Positions 25,665-34,534 of a stretch of 64,000 bases of DNA are shown here, piece after piece. The notes under the pieces are model-generated. The model had not been told where the DNA came from and did not search any database. It worked only from the letters and a program-made list of their open reading frames with translations. Positions within the stretch are counted from its first letter, which is position 1, and every line of letters starts with the position of its first letter. Source of the DNA: Halorussus aquaticus. GTDB taxonomy: Archaea; Halobacteriota; Halobacteria; Halobacteriales; Haladaptataceae. The position numbers and the translations under genes were made by a program. The DNA lies in assembly GCF_024218795.1 (NCBI RefSeq), contig NZ_CP100400.1:1240001-1304000 (forward strand). Reading direction: 5' to 3'.

Positions 25665-28160
25665 TTATTCTGGCTGGTCGTAGAGGTGACAGGCCGCGGG
25701 GTGGGCCTCGTCTTGCAGGACCGGGCCGTTCCGCTCGCAGACGCTCTCGAAGTGGTCGCGGAGCAGCGACTCGGCGGCCTCCCAGTCCTCCTTCGCGAGG
25801 TGCTCGAACGACTCCGCGACGACTTCGCGGGGATGCCCCGAGGGTTCCGCGTCGAAGAGGTCGTCCCAGAGGACGGCCTCGAACGCCGAGGTAGTGGCGT
25901 CGGGACGACCGCCGTCCGCTGCGGTCGCCGTCTCCGTCTGGGCCGCGTCGTCGCCCGCGGCCTTCTCCCACGCGGCGTCGAGGTCGATGGCGCGGTCCTC
26001 CACGCGCTCGCGGTAGTCCATCACCGCCCGATAGGCGTCCTGCTCGATGTCCATCTCCTCGGGCGGGATTATCTGGGGACACCGCGTCCGGAAGTGACAC
26101 CCCGACGGCGGGTCGATGGGCGAGGGAACGTCGCCTTCGAGGATGACGCGGTCGTCGGTGTCGATTCGGGGGTCGGGTTCGGGAATCGCCGATAGCAGGG
26201 CCTGCGTGTAGGGATGCTTCGGGTCGTCGAACAACTCGTCGGTGTCGGCTATCTCCACGATTTCGCCCAAGTACATCACCGCAATGCGGTCGGAGATGTG
26301 CCGGACGACGCTCAGGTCGTGGGCGATGAACAGGTACGTCAGGCCGAACTCCTCCTGCAGGTCTTCCAGCAGGTTGAGAATCTGGGCCTGCACCGACACG
26401 TCCAGCGCCGACACCGGTTCGTCGGCCACGATGAAGTCCGGGTCCACGGCGAGCGCTCGTGCGATGCCGACGCGCTGGCGCTGGCCGCCGGAGATTTCGT
26501 GGGGATACCGGTCGTACTGGCCGGGTTCGAGACCGACCGCCTCCATGAGTTCGGCGACGCGGTTACGGCGCTGTTGTTTCTTGGACGTGTCGCCCTCGGG
26601 GGCCTCCTCGGGCAGGTTGTGAATCTTGAGGGGTTCGGCGATTGTCTGGCCCACCGTCATCCGCGGGTCGAGACTCGACAGCGGGTCCTGGAATATCATC
26701 TGCATGTCCTTGCGCTTGTCGCGCAGTCCCTCGCGGTCGAGTTCCGAGAGGTCGGTGCCTTGGAACACGATGCGGCCCTCGGTCGGTTCTTCGAGGTGGA
26801 GCAGGGTCCGGCCCGCGGTGGACTTCCCGCACCCGGACTCGCCCACGAGACCGACCGTCTCGCCCTCGTAGATGTCGAAGCTCACGCCGTCCACGGCTTT
26901 GACGCTCTCTATCTCGTCGGCCAGCCACTCGTCGAGCAGGCCGTCGGCCCGCGAGAAGTGCTTCTTCATCCCGTCGACTTCGAGGATTCGGTCGCCGATG
27001 TCGTGGTCGGTGGTGGTGATGCCGTCGAGGTCCGACCCGTACTGGCTCTCGTCGAACTCTTCGAGGACGCACTTCGCGCGGTGGTCAACGTCGTCGGGAC
27101 CGTGCTGGAGGTTCGGAATCTCGCCCTCGGTACACTCGGGTTGGGACCACGGACACCGCGGCGCGAAGTGACAGCCCTCGGGCATGTCGATGAGGTCCGG
27201 AACGTTGCCCTCGATGGGCGTGAGTCGCTCCTTGTCCTCCTGCGGGATGGACTCCAGCAGCGCGTAGGTGTAGGGGTGGCTCGGGTTGTGGAAGATTTCG
27301 TCGACCGGGCCGAACTCCACGATGTCTCCGGCGTACATCACGGCCACGCGGTCGCAGGTCTCGGCCACCACGCCGAGGTCGTGAGTGATGAAGAAGACGG
27401 ACATGCCGAGTTCGTCCTGCAGGTCGTTGATGAGGTCGAGAATCTGGGCCTGAATCGTCACGTCGAGCGCGGTGGTCGGTTCGTCGGCGACGAGGAGTTT
27501 CGGCTGGCAGGCCAGCGCGATGGCGATGAGGACGCGCTGGCGCATCCCGCCGGAGAACTCGTGGGGGTACTCCTCGACGCGCTCGGTCGGTTCGGGGATG
27601 CCCACCTCCTCCAGAATGTCGATGGTGTCCTGCAGGACCTCCTCGTCGATGTCCTTCCCGCCGAGGCTCGGTGCGATTTCCCGGACCGCGTTCCACCACG
27701 AGTCCTTTCGCTGGCCGCCGTACTGGTGGAGTCGCAGGCTCTCGGCGACCTGCTCGCCCACGGTCAGCGCGGGGTTGAGCGAGGTCATCGGGTCTTGGAA
27801 GATCATGCTCATCTCCCCGCCGCGAATCTCGCGCATCGCGTTCTCGGGCGTTGCGAGCAGGTCGATGTACCCTTCGTCGGGGAAGACGAAGTCGCCGACG
27901 CCCGCCGGGTATCGCTCCGCGAACTCGGCGGTCAGTTCCTCGTGGCGGAACGCGGCCTCGCCACTCACAACTTCGCCGGGGTCGTCCACCAACTGCATCA
28001 ACGACAGCGCGCTGACGCTCTTGCCGGACCCCGACTCGCCCACGAGACCGACAGTCTCACCCTCGCGGATCGACAGATCGAAATCGTCCACCGCCTCGAC
28101 CACACCGCGCTCCGTGTTGAACTGCGTCCGCAGATTCGAGATTGACAGTAAGTCACTCAC
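25665..28160 (-). CDS. Fused dipeptide ABC transporter ATPase (DppD-DppF)
   Basis: An 831-aa chain with two complete ABC ATPase domains. The first has Walker A GESGSGKS (41-48), signature FSGGMRQRV and Walker [14 protein letters not shown]. The second has Walker [10 protein letters not shown], signature ISGGQRQRV and [13 protein letters not shown]. Each is followed by the oligopeptide-ABC C-terminal extension with Cys motifs (CHFAPRCPW and CHFRTRCPQ) that may bind an Fe-S cluster. The domains are separate DppD and DppF proteins in bacteria. The C-terminus carries an Ala/Asp-rich spacer and a Cys-His tail. The GTG at 28160 begins SDLLSISNL. Upstream ORF sequence lies in the promoter palindrome and is rejected. 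Confidence 0.92.
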   Translation of the reverse strand: MSDLLSISNLRTQFNTERGVVEAVDDFDLSIREGETVGLVGESGSGKSVSALSLMQLVDDPGEVVSGEAAFRHEELTAEFAERYPAGVGDFVFPDEGYIDLLATPENAMREIRGGEMSMIFQDPMTSLNPALTVGEQVAESLRLHQYGGQRKDSWWNAVREIAPSLGGKDIDEEVLQDTIDILEEVGIPEPTERVEEYPHEFSGGMRQRVLIAIALACQPKLLVADEPTTALDVTIQAQILDLINDLQDELGMSVFFITHDLGVVAETCDRVAVMYAGDIVEFGPVDEIFHNPSHPYTYALLESIPQEDKERLTPIEGNVPDLIDMPEGCHFAPRCPWSQPECTEGEIPNLQHGPDDVDHRAKCVLEEFDESQYGSDLDGITTTDHDIGDRILEVDGMKKHFSRADGLLDEWLADEIESVKAVDGVSFDIYEGETVGLVGESGCGKSTAGRTLLHLEEPTEGRIVFQGTDLSELDREGLRDKRKDMQMIFQDPLSSLDPRMTVGQTIAEPLKIHNLPEEAPEGDTSKKQQRRNRVAELMEAVGLEPGQYDRYPHEISGGQRQRVGIARALAVDPDFIVADEPVSALDVSVQAQILNLLEDLQEEFGLTYLFIAHDLSVVRHISDRIAVMYLGEIVEIADTDELFDDPKHPYTQALLSAIPEPDPRIDTDDRVILEGDVPSPIDPPSGCHFRTRCPQIIPPEEMDIEQDAYRAVMDYRERVEDRAIDLDAAWEKAAGDDAAQTETATAADGGRPDATTSAFEAVLWDDLFDAEPSGHPREVVAESFEHLAKEDWEAAESLLRDHFESVCERNGPVLQDEAHPAACHLYDQPE

Positions 28161-28169
28161 AATTAGTCG

Positions 28170-28206
28170 AAAGTGGAAGGTCCGCGGGCAAATACCTTTC
28201 CACTTT
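28170..28206. promoter_or_regulatory. Inverted repeat over the dppDF promoter
   Basis: The bases at 28170-28181 and 28194-28206 form a 12/13-bp inverted repeat (aaagtggaaggt and acctttccacttt), spaced by 12 bases. The minus-strand TATA-like gtatttg (about 28189-28195) lies at its edge, so a protein bound here would compete with TBP/TFB. It is the best operator candidate for the dpp locus. Confidence 0.45.
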
Positions 28207-28346
28207 CCGGGTCGCCGATTCGCGGAGCTCTGTCGTGATATCTGCCGTGTTGCCCCGTTGGACACCTGACCGTATCCCGACAACTCCGAGAGTTCCGGGA
28301 CCGAGTAAAAGGTTTAAATATCAACAAGAACGTATGATGTCAAATA

Positions 28347-28814
28347 ATGGCTGACCCCCACGTCTCGCTCAGGCAGTCCATCGCACGCTCGATCGGCAGC
28401 GGAGAGTTCGCCCTGTCCGTACTGTGGGGCACTGTCGTCGGTTGTCTCGCCGTCATCGTGGAGTACAACCTGTCCCAAATGCTCTCGGACGGTCACACCG
28501 TCCAGTACGGACTCCTCGTCGCCGGCGCGGTCGCGGGACTGCTCTACGCGGACTCTTGGCGGGCCGCCACAGAAGTCGGTGCCTTCGCCGGAGCCATCCC
28601 GATACTCGTTCTCGCACCGCTCGCGTACCTGTTCGGATTGGTGGAGTTCCTGCCCACCCTCGCAATCGACGGTGGGGTACTGATTTGGGCTGTCGGGAGC
28701 GTCCTCCTCATCTATCCGGCGCTCGTCCTCTTCGGTGCCGTGGGCGGCGCGCTCGGTGCGCTCGTCGGCTACGCGTCGAAAGTCGTGATTGGGAGCGGCC
28801 AGCAGCCAGACTGA
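28347..28814 (+). CDS. Membrane protein, four predicted spans
   Basis: A 155-aa protein with hydrophobic helices at about residues 22-42, 55-72, 78-98 and 110-150 and glycine-rich packing motifs in the last (GAVGGALGALVG). It resembles small haloarchaeal DUF5518-like proteins in pattern, but I cannot confirm family membership. A clear TATA element (gtttaaatat, about 28310-28319) lies upstream. It is divergent from dppDF and convergent with the next small membrane gene. Confidence 0.7.
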   Translation: MADPHVSLRQSIARSIGSGEFALSVLWGTVVGCLAVIVEYNLSQMLSDGHTVQYGLLVAGAVAGLLYADSWRAATEVGAFAGAIPILVLAPLAYLFGLVEFLPTLAIDGGVLIWAVGSVLLIYPALVLFGAVGGALGALVGYASKVVIGSGQQPD

Positions 28815-28936
28815 CGGCTCGCACGTTTGATATCGGTGTCGCGGGCGTTCGCGTCTCCTTGCTCTCGACCTTCTCCGCGTCGTAGTCCTCGTTTACTCGG
28901 TACGCTCCGGAGTTCCCTCAAAGCAGACGGACCGGG

Positions 28937-29149
28937 CTACGTTTCTTCGCTCGGGTCCGACTCGTATTGGAACCGGTACGTACCGGGCCGAAGCAACTTG
29001 AGAGCCGACAGGCCGGTCCCGACGAGTACCACGCCCAGATTCACGCCCATGACGAACGTCGTCAACTCCGCAGAGGACGAGAGGAACCACGCGGACTGAA
29101 CGACCACGGTGCCGCCGAACAGTAGGAGAAGTATCGTGTCCTTTCTCAT
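28937..29149 (-). CDS. Small membrane protein, two spans
   Basis: The minus-strand ATG at 29149 opens a 70-aa protein with helices at about 5-25 and 32-52 and a polar C-terminus. The reading frame remains open to 29782 through the antisense strand of the USP gene, which is a shadow. An actttta TATA-like element about 25-30 nt before the ATG supports this start. Function unknown. Confidence 0.6.
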   Translation of the reverse strand: MRKDTILLLLFGGTVVVQSAWFLSSSAELTTFVMGVNLGVVLVGTGLSALKLLRPGTYRFQYESDPSEET

Positions 29150-29368
29150 CTTTTCGTTGTTCGCAGGGACAGATGGTAAAAGTATTCTTCCGATGACACC
29201 ATCTCGGACCTGTAGCCAACGCCGTCCCGTTTCTCCGCTCTTCACAGCTAACACCGTTTTCTCCCGCCCGTCCGTCCTTGCGCTCTCCCACCTCGCGTCT
29301 CGTCCGCTTTCGCCTCGCCACCGAACGTCCCACCGAAGTTTAAGAGGCGTCCGACAGTAGGGGTGGCT

Positions 29369-29800
29369 ATGATAGACACCGTCGTCATCGCCACGGACGG
29401 GTCCGAGAGCGTCACTCGCGCCGTGCAGATCGCCCTCGACCTCGCCGAGCGCTTCGACGCCGCCGTTCACGCCCTCTACGTCGTGGACACCGGCGAAGTC
29501 GAATCTTCGCCGGACGAACTCCGCGGCGAACTCCGCGACGCGCTGGAGTCGCAGGGCGAGGACGCGCTCGACGCCGTGCGAGACCACGCCGACCGCGAGT
29601 TGGTGACGGCCGTCCGCGAGGGCCGTCCGGCGGCCGAAATCACCGAGTACGCCCGCGAACAGGACGCCGACGTCGTTGCGACCGGGACGCGAGGCCGCCA
29701 CGGTGAGAACCGATTCCTCATCGGCAGCGTGGCCGAGCGCGTCGTCCGGTCGTGTCCCGTCCCCGTGCTGACGGTTCGGCAACTCGAAGGCGACGAGTGA
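29369..29800 (+). CDS. Universal stress protein (UspA family)
   Basis: A 143-aa single-domain USP. It begins IDTVVIATDGSESVTRAVQIA and ends with the ATP-binding signature GTRGRHGENRFLIGSVAERVVRSCPVPVLTV, matching the G-x2-G-x9-G-(S/T) pattern of ATP-binding UspA proteins. An in-frame GTG lies two codons upstream. TATA aagtttaag at about 29336-29344 favours a leaderless ATG at 29369. Such proteins are numerous in haloarchaea and act in stress physiology, with targets usually unknown. Confidence 0.92.
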   Translation: MIDTVVIATDGSESVTRAVQIALDLAERFDAAVHALYVVDTGEVESSPDELRGELRDALESQGEDALDAVRDHADRELVTAVREGRPAAEITEYAREQDADVVATGTRGRHGENRFLIGSVAERVVRSCPVPVLTVRQLEGDE

Positions 29801-29867
29801 GACTCCGCGAGGACCAGACCGACCGACAATCGGGGATTACTTCCCCGCTGCACCCGGACGAACGGGT

Positions 29868-31001
29868 ATGCAAGACTGGGTCATCGACGACGATACTCTC
29901 TCTGTCGAGCGCAAGTCCATTCTACCCGGAGAGGGCTTTTTCGTGCCCGATTCCGTGGAGGAGGCGAAGGAGGAAGCCGAGGCCGAAGCGACGCTGACCG
30001 GCGCGGACGTCGCGGTCGTGGCTGACCCCGACGCCGACGGTCTGGCCTGCACCGCGCTCGTCCGGGAGGCCTACGGCGAGGGCGCGCTCATCGACGCCGG
30101 GCCTCACGACCTCGAAGACGCGCTGGAGCGCGTCGCCGACTACAGCGAACCCGGCGCGCGAATCTTCGTCTGCGACCTCTGTCCGGACACCTACGACGAG
30201 GTCGGCGAGGCCCTCGAAACCCTCGTCGAGCAGGCGGGCGCGGTCAGGTGGTTCGACCACCACCAGTGGACCGACACCGTGGCCGACGCGGTCCGGGACG
30301 CGGGCGTGGACCTCGTCGTCGGCGACAGCGAGGAGGAGTGTACCGCCGACGTGGCGGCCCGAGCGATAGACTACGACTTCCCGGCGTATCTGGTGGAACT
30401 CGCGGCGGTCACCCGCGACCACGACCTCTGGATTCGAGACGACCCGCGGAGCGACGACCTCGCGGACTTCTCCTACTGGGCCGAACCCGAGGAGTACATC
30501 GAGGCGGTCGCCGAACACGGCGCGGACCTGCCCGAGGAGATCGAGGAGTTCCTCGCGGAGATGCGCGTCGAGAAGGAGGCGCTCATCGAGAAGGCGGTCG
30601 CCCGCGCCGACATCGAGGAGATCGGCCCGTGGACGGTCGGCGTGACCTACGGCCGGTGTTCGCAGAACGAGGTGGCCGAGGCGCTCCGCCAGCAGGGCAC
30701 CGACGCCGCGGTCATCGTCAAGCCCTCCGGAAGCGCCTCGATTCGGGGCACGGACAACTTCGAGCGCGCTCACGAGGTCGCCCGGCAGGTCAACGGCGGC
30801 GGCCACCCCAAGGCCGCGGGGTGCAAGCCGAGCATCTACGACGACATGCTCGACTACGCCCACCACTGGACGACCCGCGGTGCCGCGACCAAGCAGGTGA
30901 TTCTGGAGGCGTTCTGGAATCTAGAGTGGGACGAAGCGGAGGCAGAAGGCGACGCCGAAGCGGAGGCGGACGACGATACAGCGGCCGGAACCGACGAATG
31001 A
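29868..31001 (+). CDS. DHH family phosphoesterase
   Basis: A 377-aa protein with the DHH/DHHA1 architecture: motif I DPDADGLAC (53-61), DLCPD near 103, the DHH triplet (130-132), and the DHHA1-domain motif GGGHPKAAG near residue 310. The Asp/His residues bind Mn2+ in this superfamily, which includes RecJ nucleases, NrnA oligoribonucleases and c-di-AMP phosphodiesterases. The precise substrate is not deducible. An acidic Glu/Ala tail ends the protein. Its stop codon overlaps the ATG of the BtpA gene (ATGA), indicating coupled translation. Confidence 0.88.
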   Translation: MQDWVIDDDTLSVERKSILPGEGFFVPDSVEEAKEEAEAEATLTGADVAVVADPDADGLACTALVREAYGEGALIDAGPHDLEDALERVADYSEPGARIFVCDLCPDTYDEVGEALETLVEQAGAVRWFDHHQWTDTVADAVRDAGVDLVVGDSEEECTADVAARAIDYDFPAYLVELAAVTRDHDLWIRDDPRSDDLADFSYWAEPEEYIEAVAEHGADLPEEIEEFLAEMRVEKEALIEKAVARADIEEIGPWTVGVTYGRCSQNEVAEALRQQGTDAAVIVKPSGSASIRGTDNFERAHEVARQVNGGGHPKAAGCKPSIYDDMLDYAHHWTTRGAATKQVILEAFWNLEWDEAEAEGDAEAEADDDTAAGTDE

Positions 31002-31816
31002 CGACCGCAGACGCCCCAATCGACGCCGAGAAGCCCATCGTCGGGATGGTCCACCTCCCGCCGCTCCCCGGCGCACCGAAGTTCTCCGGGAACTTCGAGG
31101 AGGTGCTGGAGGCCGCGCTGCGCGACGCCCGCCGACTCGAAGACGGCGGCGTGGACGCGCTGATGCTCGAAAACTTCGGGGACGCGCCGTTCTACCCCGA
31201 GGACGTGCCCAAGCACGTCGTCGCGTCGATGACCCGAGTCGCCGCGGCGATTCGCGAGGCGGTGGACCTCCCGATGGGAATCAACGTCCTCCGGAACGAC
31301 GCCGACGCCGCGCTCTCGGTCGCGGCCGCGGTCGAGGCCGCGCTCGTCCGCGTGAACGTTCACGTGGGTGCGCGCGTGACCGACCAAGGCGTCATCGAGG
31401 GGCGGGCCCACGAGACGGTCCGCCTGCGCGAGCGCCTCGACAGCGACGTGGCTATCCTCGCTGATTTGGACGTGAAGCACTCGGCCCCGCTCGCCGAACG
31501 TCCGCTCGACGCCGAAGCGGTCGCCGAACCCGTCGAACGCGGGTTCGCCGAGGGCGTCGTCGTCTCCGGCGCGGGGACCGGCCACGAGGTCTCTGGCGAC
31601 CACCTCCGCGCGGCCGTCTCTGCCCGCGACGAGGCCGGACTGGACGCGCCCATTTTCGTCGGCAGTGGGACGACCGTGGAGAACGTCGCCGAGATACTCG
31701 GCGTCGCGGACGGGGCCATCGTCGGGACGGCGCTGAAGGAGGGCGGCGAGACGACGAACCCGGTCTCCGAGGAGCGCGTCCGGAAACTCGTCGAGGCCGC
31801 CGACGAGACGCGCTAG
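30998..31816 (+). CDS. BtpA/SgcQ family TIM-barrel protein
   Basis: A 272-aa protein starting KPIVGMVHLPPLPGAPKF, the hallmark of BtpA/SgcQ. It continues with LMLENFGDAPFY, INVLRNDADAALSVA, VHVGARVTDQGVIEGRAHE, ILADLDVKHSAPL, VVSGAGTGHEV and VGSGTTVENV, all family-conserved. BtpA was first linked to photosystem I in cyanobacteria, but haloarchaeal members have no photosystem. Enzymatic (aldolase-like or sugar-phosphate) activity is suspected from the barrel and the phosphate-binding GSGTT loop. It overlaps the DHH gene upstream by 4 nt and the convergent PfkB kinase by 4 nt. Confidence 0.85.
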   Translation: MTTADAPIDAEKPIVGMVHLPPLPGAPKFSGNFEEVLEAALRDARRLEDGGVDALMLENFGDAPFYPEDVPKHVVASMTRVAAAIREAVDLPMGINVLRNDADAALSVAAAVEAALVRVNVHVGARVTDQGVIEGRAHETVRLRERLDSDVAILADLDVKHSAPLAERPLDAEAVAEPVERGFAEGVVVSGAGTGHEVSGDHLRAAVSARDEAGLDAPIFVGSGTTVENVAEILGVADGAIVGTALKEGGETTNPVSEERVRKLVEAADETR

Positions 31817-32784
31817 CGGTCGTTCAGAAACGCCTCGACCTCGGGTTCGGTCGGGAGACCGCCCCGGGCGTTCTCGGCGGTGCAGTTCAGCGCCGCGGTC
31901 GCGGCCGCGAAGCGTCCGGCGTCCTCGGGCGTTCGGTCGTCGAGAAGCCACCCGTGGACGAGGCCCGCGGTGAAGGCGTCGCCCGCGCCCGTGGTGTCCA
32001 CCGTCTCGACCTCGAACGCCGGAATTTCTACGATTGTCTCGCCGTCGAGCAGGAGTGCGCCGTCCGTCCCGCGGGTGACCGCGGCCCGGCGGACGCCCCG
32101 CTCGCGGAGCGTCTCTATCGCGTTCCGGGGGTCAGCGCCGAGGTACGACCGGGCCGAGACCTCGTTGGCGACGAAGAGGTCACAGACCGGCAGGAGGTCG
32201 TCGAGCGTCTCGGGTCGGGTGGCCCGGTCTTCGAGTTCCGAGAGCGGTCCCGCGAGGTCGAACACCAGCGGCGGGAAGTCGGCGGTGTCCTCCTTCTTCG
32301 TCGTCACGAGGTCGGAGACCACCGGGTCGGGCGCGTACGCACTGGTGAACGCGAGGTCGGCCCGCCGGAGGTACGCGACGTCCTCGTCGGTCAGTCGGAG
32401 GTTCGGGACGGCCTCGCCGCCGTTGACTATCATGCGCTCACCGTCGGGGTCGCGTAGAATCATCGAGTAGGTGGTGCGCTCGTCGGGGTCGCCCCGCCGT
32501 ACGCGCTCGGCGTCGATGCCGCGGTCGCGGAGGTCGGCCAGAATCAGGTCGGCCGCGTCGTCGTCGCCGAGGCGGGAGACCACCCCGGTCTCGCGGCCGA
32601 GTCTGGCGAGCGCGGCCGCGACGTTCGCGGCGACGCCGCCGACCGCGGTCGATTCCTCGCGGACGAACGCGCCGCCGTCGGGTTCGGGGAGGTTGGTCAG
32701 CGCGTAGACGCGGTCCTCGACCGCGCTGCCGACCGCCACCGCGTCGAGGCGCGCCGAGTCCGCTCGGGCGTCGGAGTCACTCAT
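31813..32784 (-). CDS. PfkB family carbohydrate/nucleoside kinase
   Basis: A 323-aa ribokinase-like kinase with the N-terminal GGVAANVAAALARLG signature and the C-terminal catalytic loop DTTGAGDAFTAG (from 263; catalytic Asp about 269). The substrate is not resolved by sequence. Candidates in haloarchaea include 2-keto-3-deoxygluconate, fructose 1-phosphate, nucleosides and ribose 1-phosphate. Its tail-to-tail overlap with BtpA suggests, without proof, that the two act on related sugar phosphates. Confidence 0.85.
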   Translation of the reverse strand: MSDSDARADSARLDAVAVGSAVEDRVYALTNLPEPDGGAFVREESTAVGGVAANVAAALARLGRETGVVSRLGDDDAADLILADLRDRGIDAERVRRGDPDERTTYSMILRDPDGERMIVNGGEAVPNLRLTDEDVAYLRRADLAFTSAYAPDPVVSDLVTTKKEDTADFPPLVFDLAGPLSELEDRATRPETLDDLLPVCDLFVANEVSARSYLGADPRNAIETLRERGVRRAAVTRGTDGALLLDGETIVEIPAFEVETVDTTGAGDAFTAGLVHGWLLDDRTPEDAGRFAAATAALNCTAENARGGLPTEPEVEAFLNDR

Positions 32785-32842
32785 CGACGCTACCGAGACA
32801 CCGCGAGATGAAACCGCTTACGACGCGGGTCCCGCGGTCCGG

Positions 32843-33124
32843 TTACGACGGCGCTCGGAACTCGTAAGAACGGTCGCCGTTCTCGACGCGCACCGCTCCG
32901 CGGTCGTGGTCGAAGTAGAGCACCTCGACCTCGCCGTCCTCGAAGTCGTGGAGCGGCATCCCGGCCGAGACCCGGCCGTCCTTCGTGACGAGGAAGGTCG
33001 CGCTCCCCACCGTGATTTCGACGCCCTCGTCGCTCTCGGACACCTCGCCGTCCGCCGCGAGTTCGCGGAGGTGGTCCGTGACGTCGGCCCAGTCCTCGAC
33101 GGGGACGCGCTCGTAGTCGCCCAT
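32843..33124 (-). CDS. Small conserved-looking haloarchaeal protein
   Basis: A 93-aa acidic protein beginning MGDYERVPVEDWADVTDHLREL, then beta strands (ITVGSATFLVTKDGRVSAGMPLHDF, VEVLYFDH, AVRVE). It looks like a compact alpha/beta cytosolic domain. The frame is open upstream to 33286, but that extension has atypical basic composition. No known family is recognised. Confidence 0.65.
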   Translation of the reverse strand: MGDYERVPVEDWADVTDHLRELAADGEVSESDEGVEITVGSATFLVTKDGRVSAGMPLHDFEDGEVEVLYFDHDRGAVRVENGDRSYEFRAPS

Positions 33125-33383
33125 GGCGGGGTCTGCGACACTGAGCGGCAAAACGGCTTGGGCCAGTGAACGGCCCTCCCCGGAATCTCGGAACCGCGCC
33201 CACCGGCGCGGGCGCTCGGTGGGACGGACCACGAGCGAACGTTCGGCGATGCGTTCCACCGGGATGCACTCCGCGACGCAAGCCACCGGACGGGGGCTTT
33301 CTAAAAGGAAAACGCTCTAACTCTGCTGGTCACTCTCGTGGTCACACCGGGGAGAACCCGAAGCGAACAAACAGTAGAGAGAA

Positions 33384-33809
33384 CTACTCGGTCTCGCCAG
33401 CGAGCCACTTGTCGGAGTAGGCGGTCCCGCACTCGCAGTAGGAGTAGGCGTGAATCACGTCGCCCTCGGCGTAGAGGTCGCCGACCTCCTCGTTCTGCTC
33501 CTCGGCGAACGCGAAGACGAACTCGGCGTCGCCGTCGCAGTCGGGGCAGTGGCCGCCCGAGAGGTCCCGAGCGATGTCGCCGCCCTCGGTGCCCATCGCC
33601 TGCTTGGCGAACCCCATCGCGTCCATGCCGGTCGCGGTCTTGAACACGCTCCGGCCTTGGTCGCCCTCGACAACCAGTATCACGCCGTTCTCGACCTGTT
33701 CGCCGTGCTCGGCCAGTCCGTCGCCCTCGCCCTCGACGAAGGAGTCCGAGAGGAACAGCGCCACGTCCTCGGGTCGCTTGCCCGCGAGGAACTGCTCGCG
33801 TTTGCTCAT
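33384..33809 (-). CDS. DUF5807 family protein
   Basis: A 141-aa protein beginning MSKREQFLAGKRPEDVALFL. It has an alpha/beta N-terminal part and a CPDC...CEC cysteine arrangement (about residues 88-91 and 127-129) that could form a zinc site. The pattern matches the haloarchaea-specific DUF5807 as I remember it. No function is known. The stretch 33125-33383 between this gene and the previous one holds no ORF I can support, only a TATA-like cttttaga (minus strand, about 33300-33308) of unclear use. Confidence 0.7.
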   Translation of the reverse strand: MSKREQFLAGKRPEDVALFLSDSFVEGEGDGLAEHGEQVENGVILVVEGDQGRSVFKTATGMDAMGFAKQAMGTEGGDIARDLSGGHCPDCDGDAEFVFAFAEEQNEEVGDLYAEGDVIHAYSYCECGTAYSDKWLAGETE

Positions 33810-33912
33810 ACGGTCGGTAGGGAACAGGACGGGAAAAGGGCCGCGTTCTCGTCGGCCCCGCGAGGGAATCCGACACGTTCGACTCAGAACGTGCGGAGGC
33901 GCGTGACTTCGA

Positions 33913-34416
33913 TTAATACGTAACGTCTACCTCGAACGTCTCGGGTGTTTGGTTGACGTTTTCGAGACGCATAACGTGGGTGCGAATCGTGAGTTCTGAC
34001 GACGAACTCGGGGTTTCTTGAAGGGTGAGGTTCTTGGTCAACGTGCCGTCTTCTAGCGTTGTCTCCTTCGGGTCGAACCCCACGTTCCTCGGTAGTGCCA
34101 AACCGAACACAGTTAGTAGCTCGGAACCCCAGTTCGTTTTCTCTAAACTCCCCGCGAGCGAACTATCTTCTTTCCTGAGATACTCCCACCGAACTTCGTT
34201 CTTGGACGTGACCAGCGACTTGTAGTAGATTCCATGCTCCAATCCCCCGTCTATCGAAAGTTGTTCGTTCTTCACTATCGGTTTCTCAGTAGCCGTCGTA
34301 CCACTGTAATCAACGTTCATGGCTGTAGCGGAGTTACGGTCGACAATCGAAGCAAGTCCGAAGCCGCTAGCGGAGATACCGAGGCCAGTGAGGGCCTTTC
34401 GACGTGTTATCTGCAT
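33913..34416 (-). CDS. Tat-exported protein of unknown function in an AT-richer segment
   Basis: A 167-aa protein starting MQITRRKALTGLGIS with a Tat signal, probable cleavage around residue 30 and no lipobox Cys. The mature part is beta-rich and contains no motif I recognise. The DNA is clearly richer in A/T and uses codons (TTG, AGT, CTA) unusual for the neighbours, a sign of recent transfer. The ORF start at 34431 would precede the signal by five hydrophobic residues, so the ATG at 34416 is chosen. It is divergent from the next gene, with 118 bp of AT-rich promoter DNA between them. Confidence 0.6.
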   Translation of the reverse strand: MQITRRKALTGLGISASGFGLASIVDRNSATAMNVDYSGTTATEKPIVKNEQLSIDGGLEHGIYYKSLVTSKNEVRWEYLRKEDSSLAGSLEKTNWGSELLTVFGLALPRNVGFDPKETTLEDGTLTKNLTLQETPSSSSELTIRTHVMRLENVNQTPETFEVDVTY

Positions 34417-34534
34417 TATTAAGAGTATCATTCTGCACAGACATACATTTTCTGTCCAACTATTTTGCCCTCCAATTAATGCCTAAAATGTTAGCTAGAT
34501 AATTTAATACGCAACTATTCTGATTCAACTATAT

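Noticed and set aside
33125..33286. N-terminal extension of the 32843-33124 gene up to 33286.
   Set aside because: The extension is basic and atypical, and the TATA-like element at about 33304 is too close to 33286 to be its promoter.
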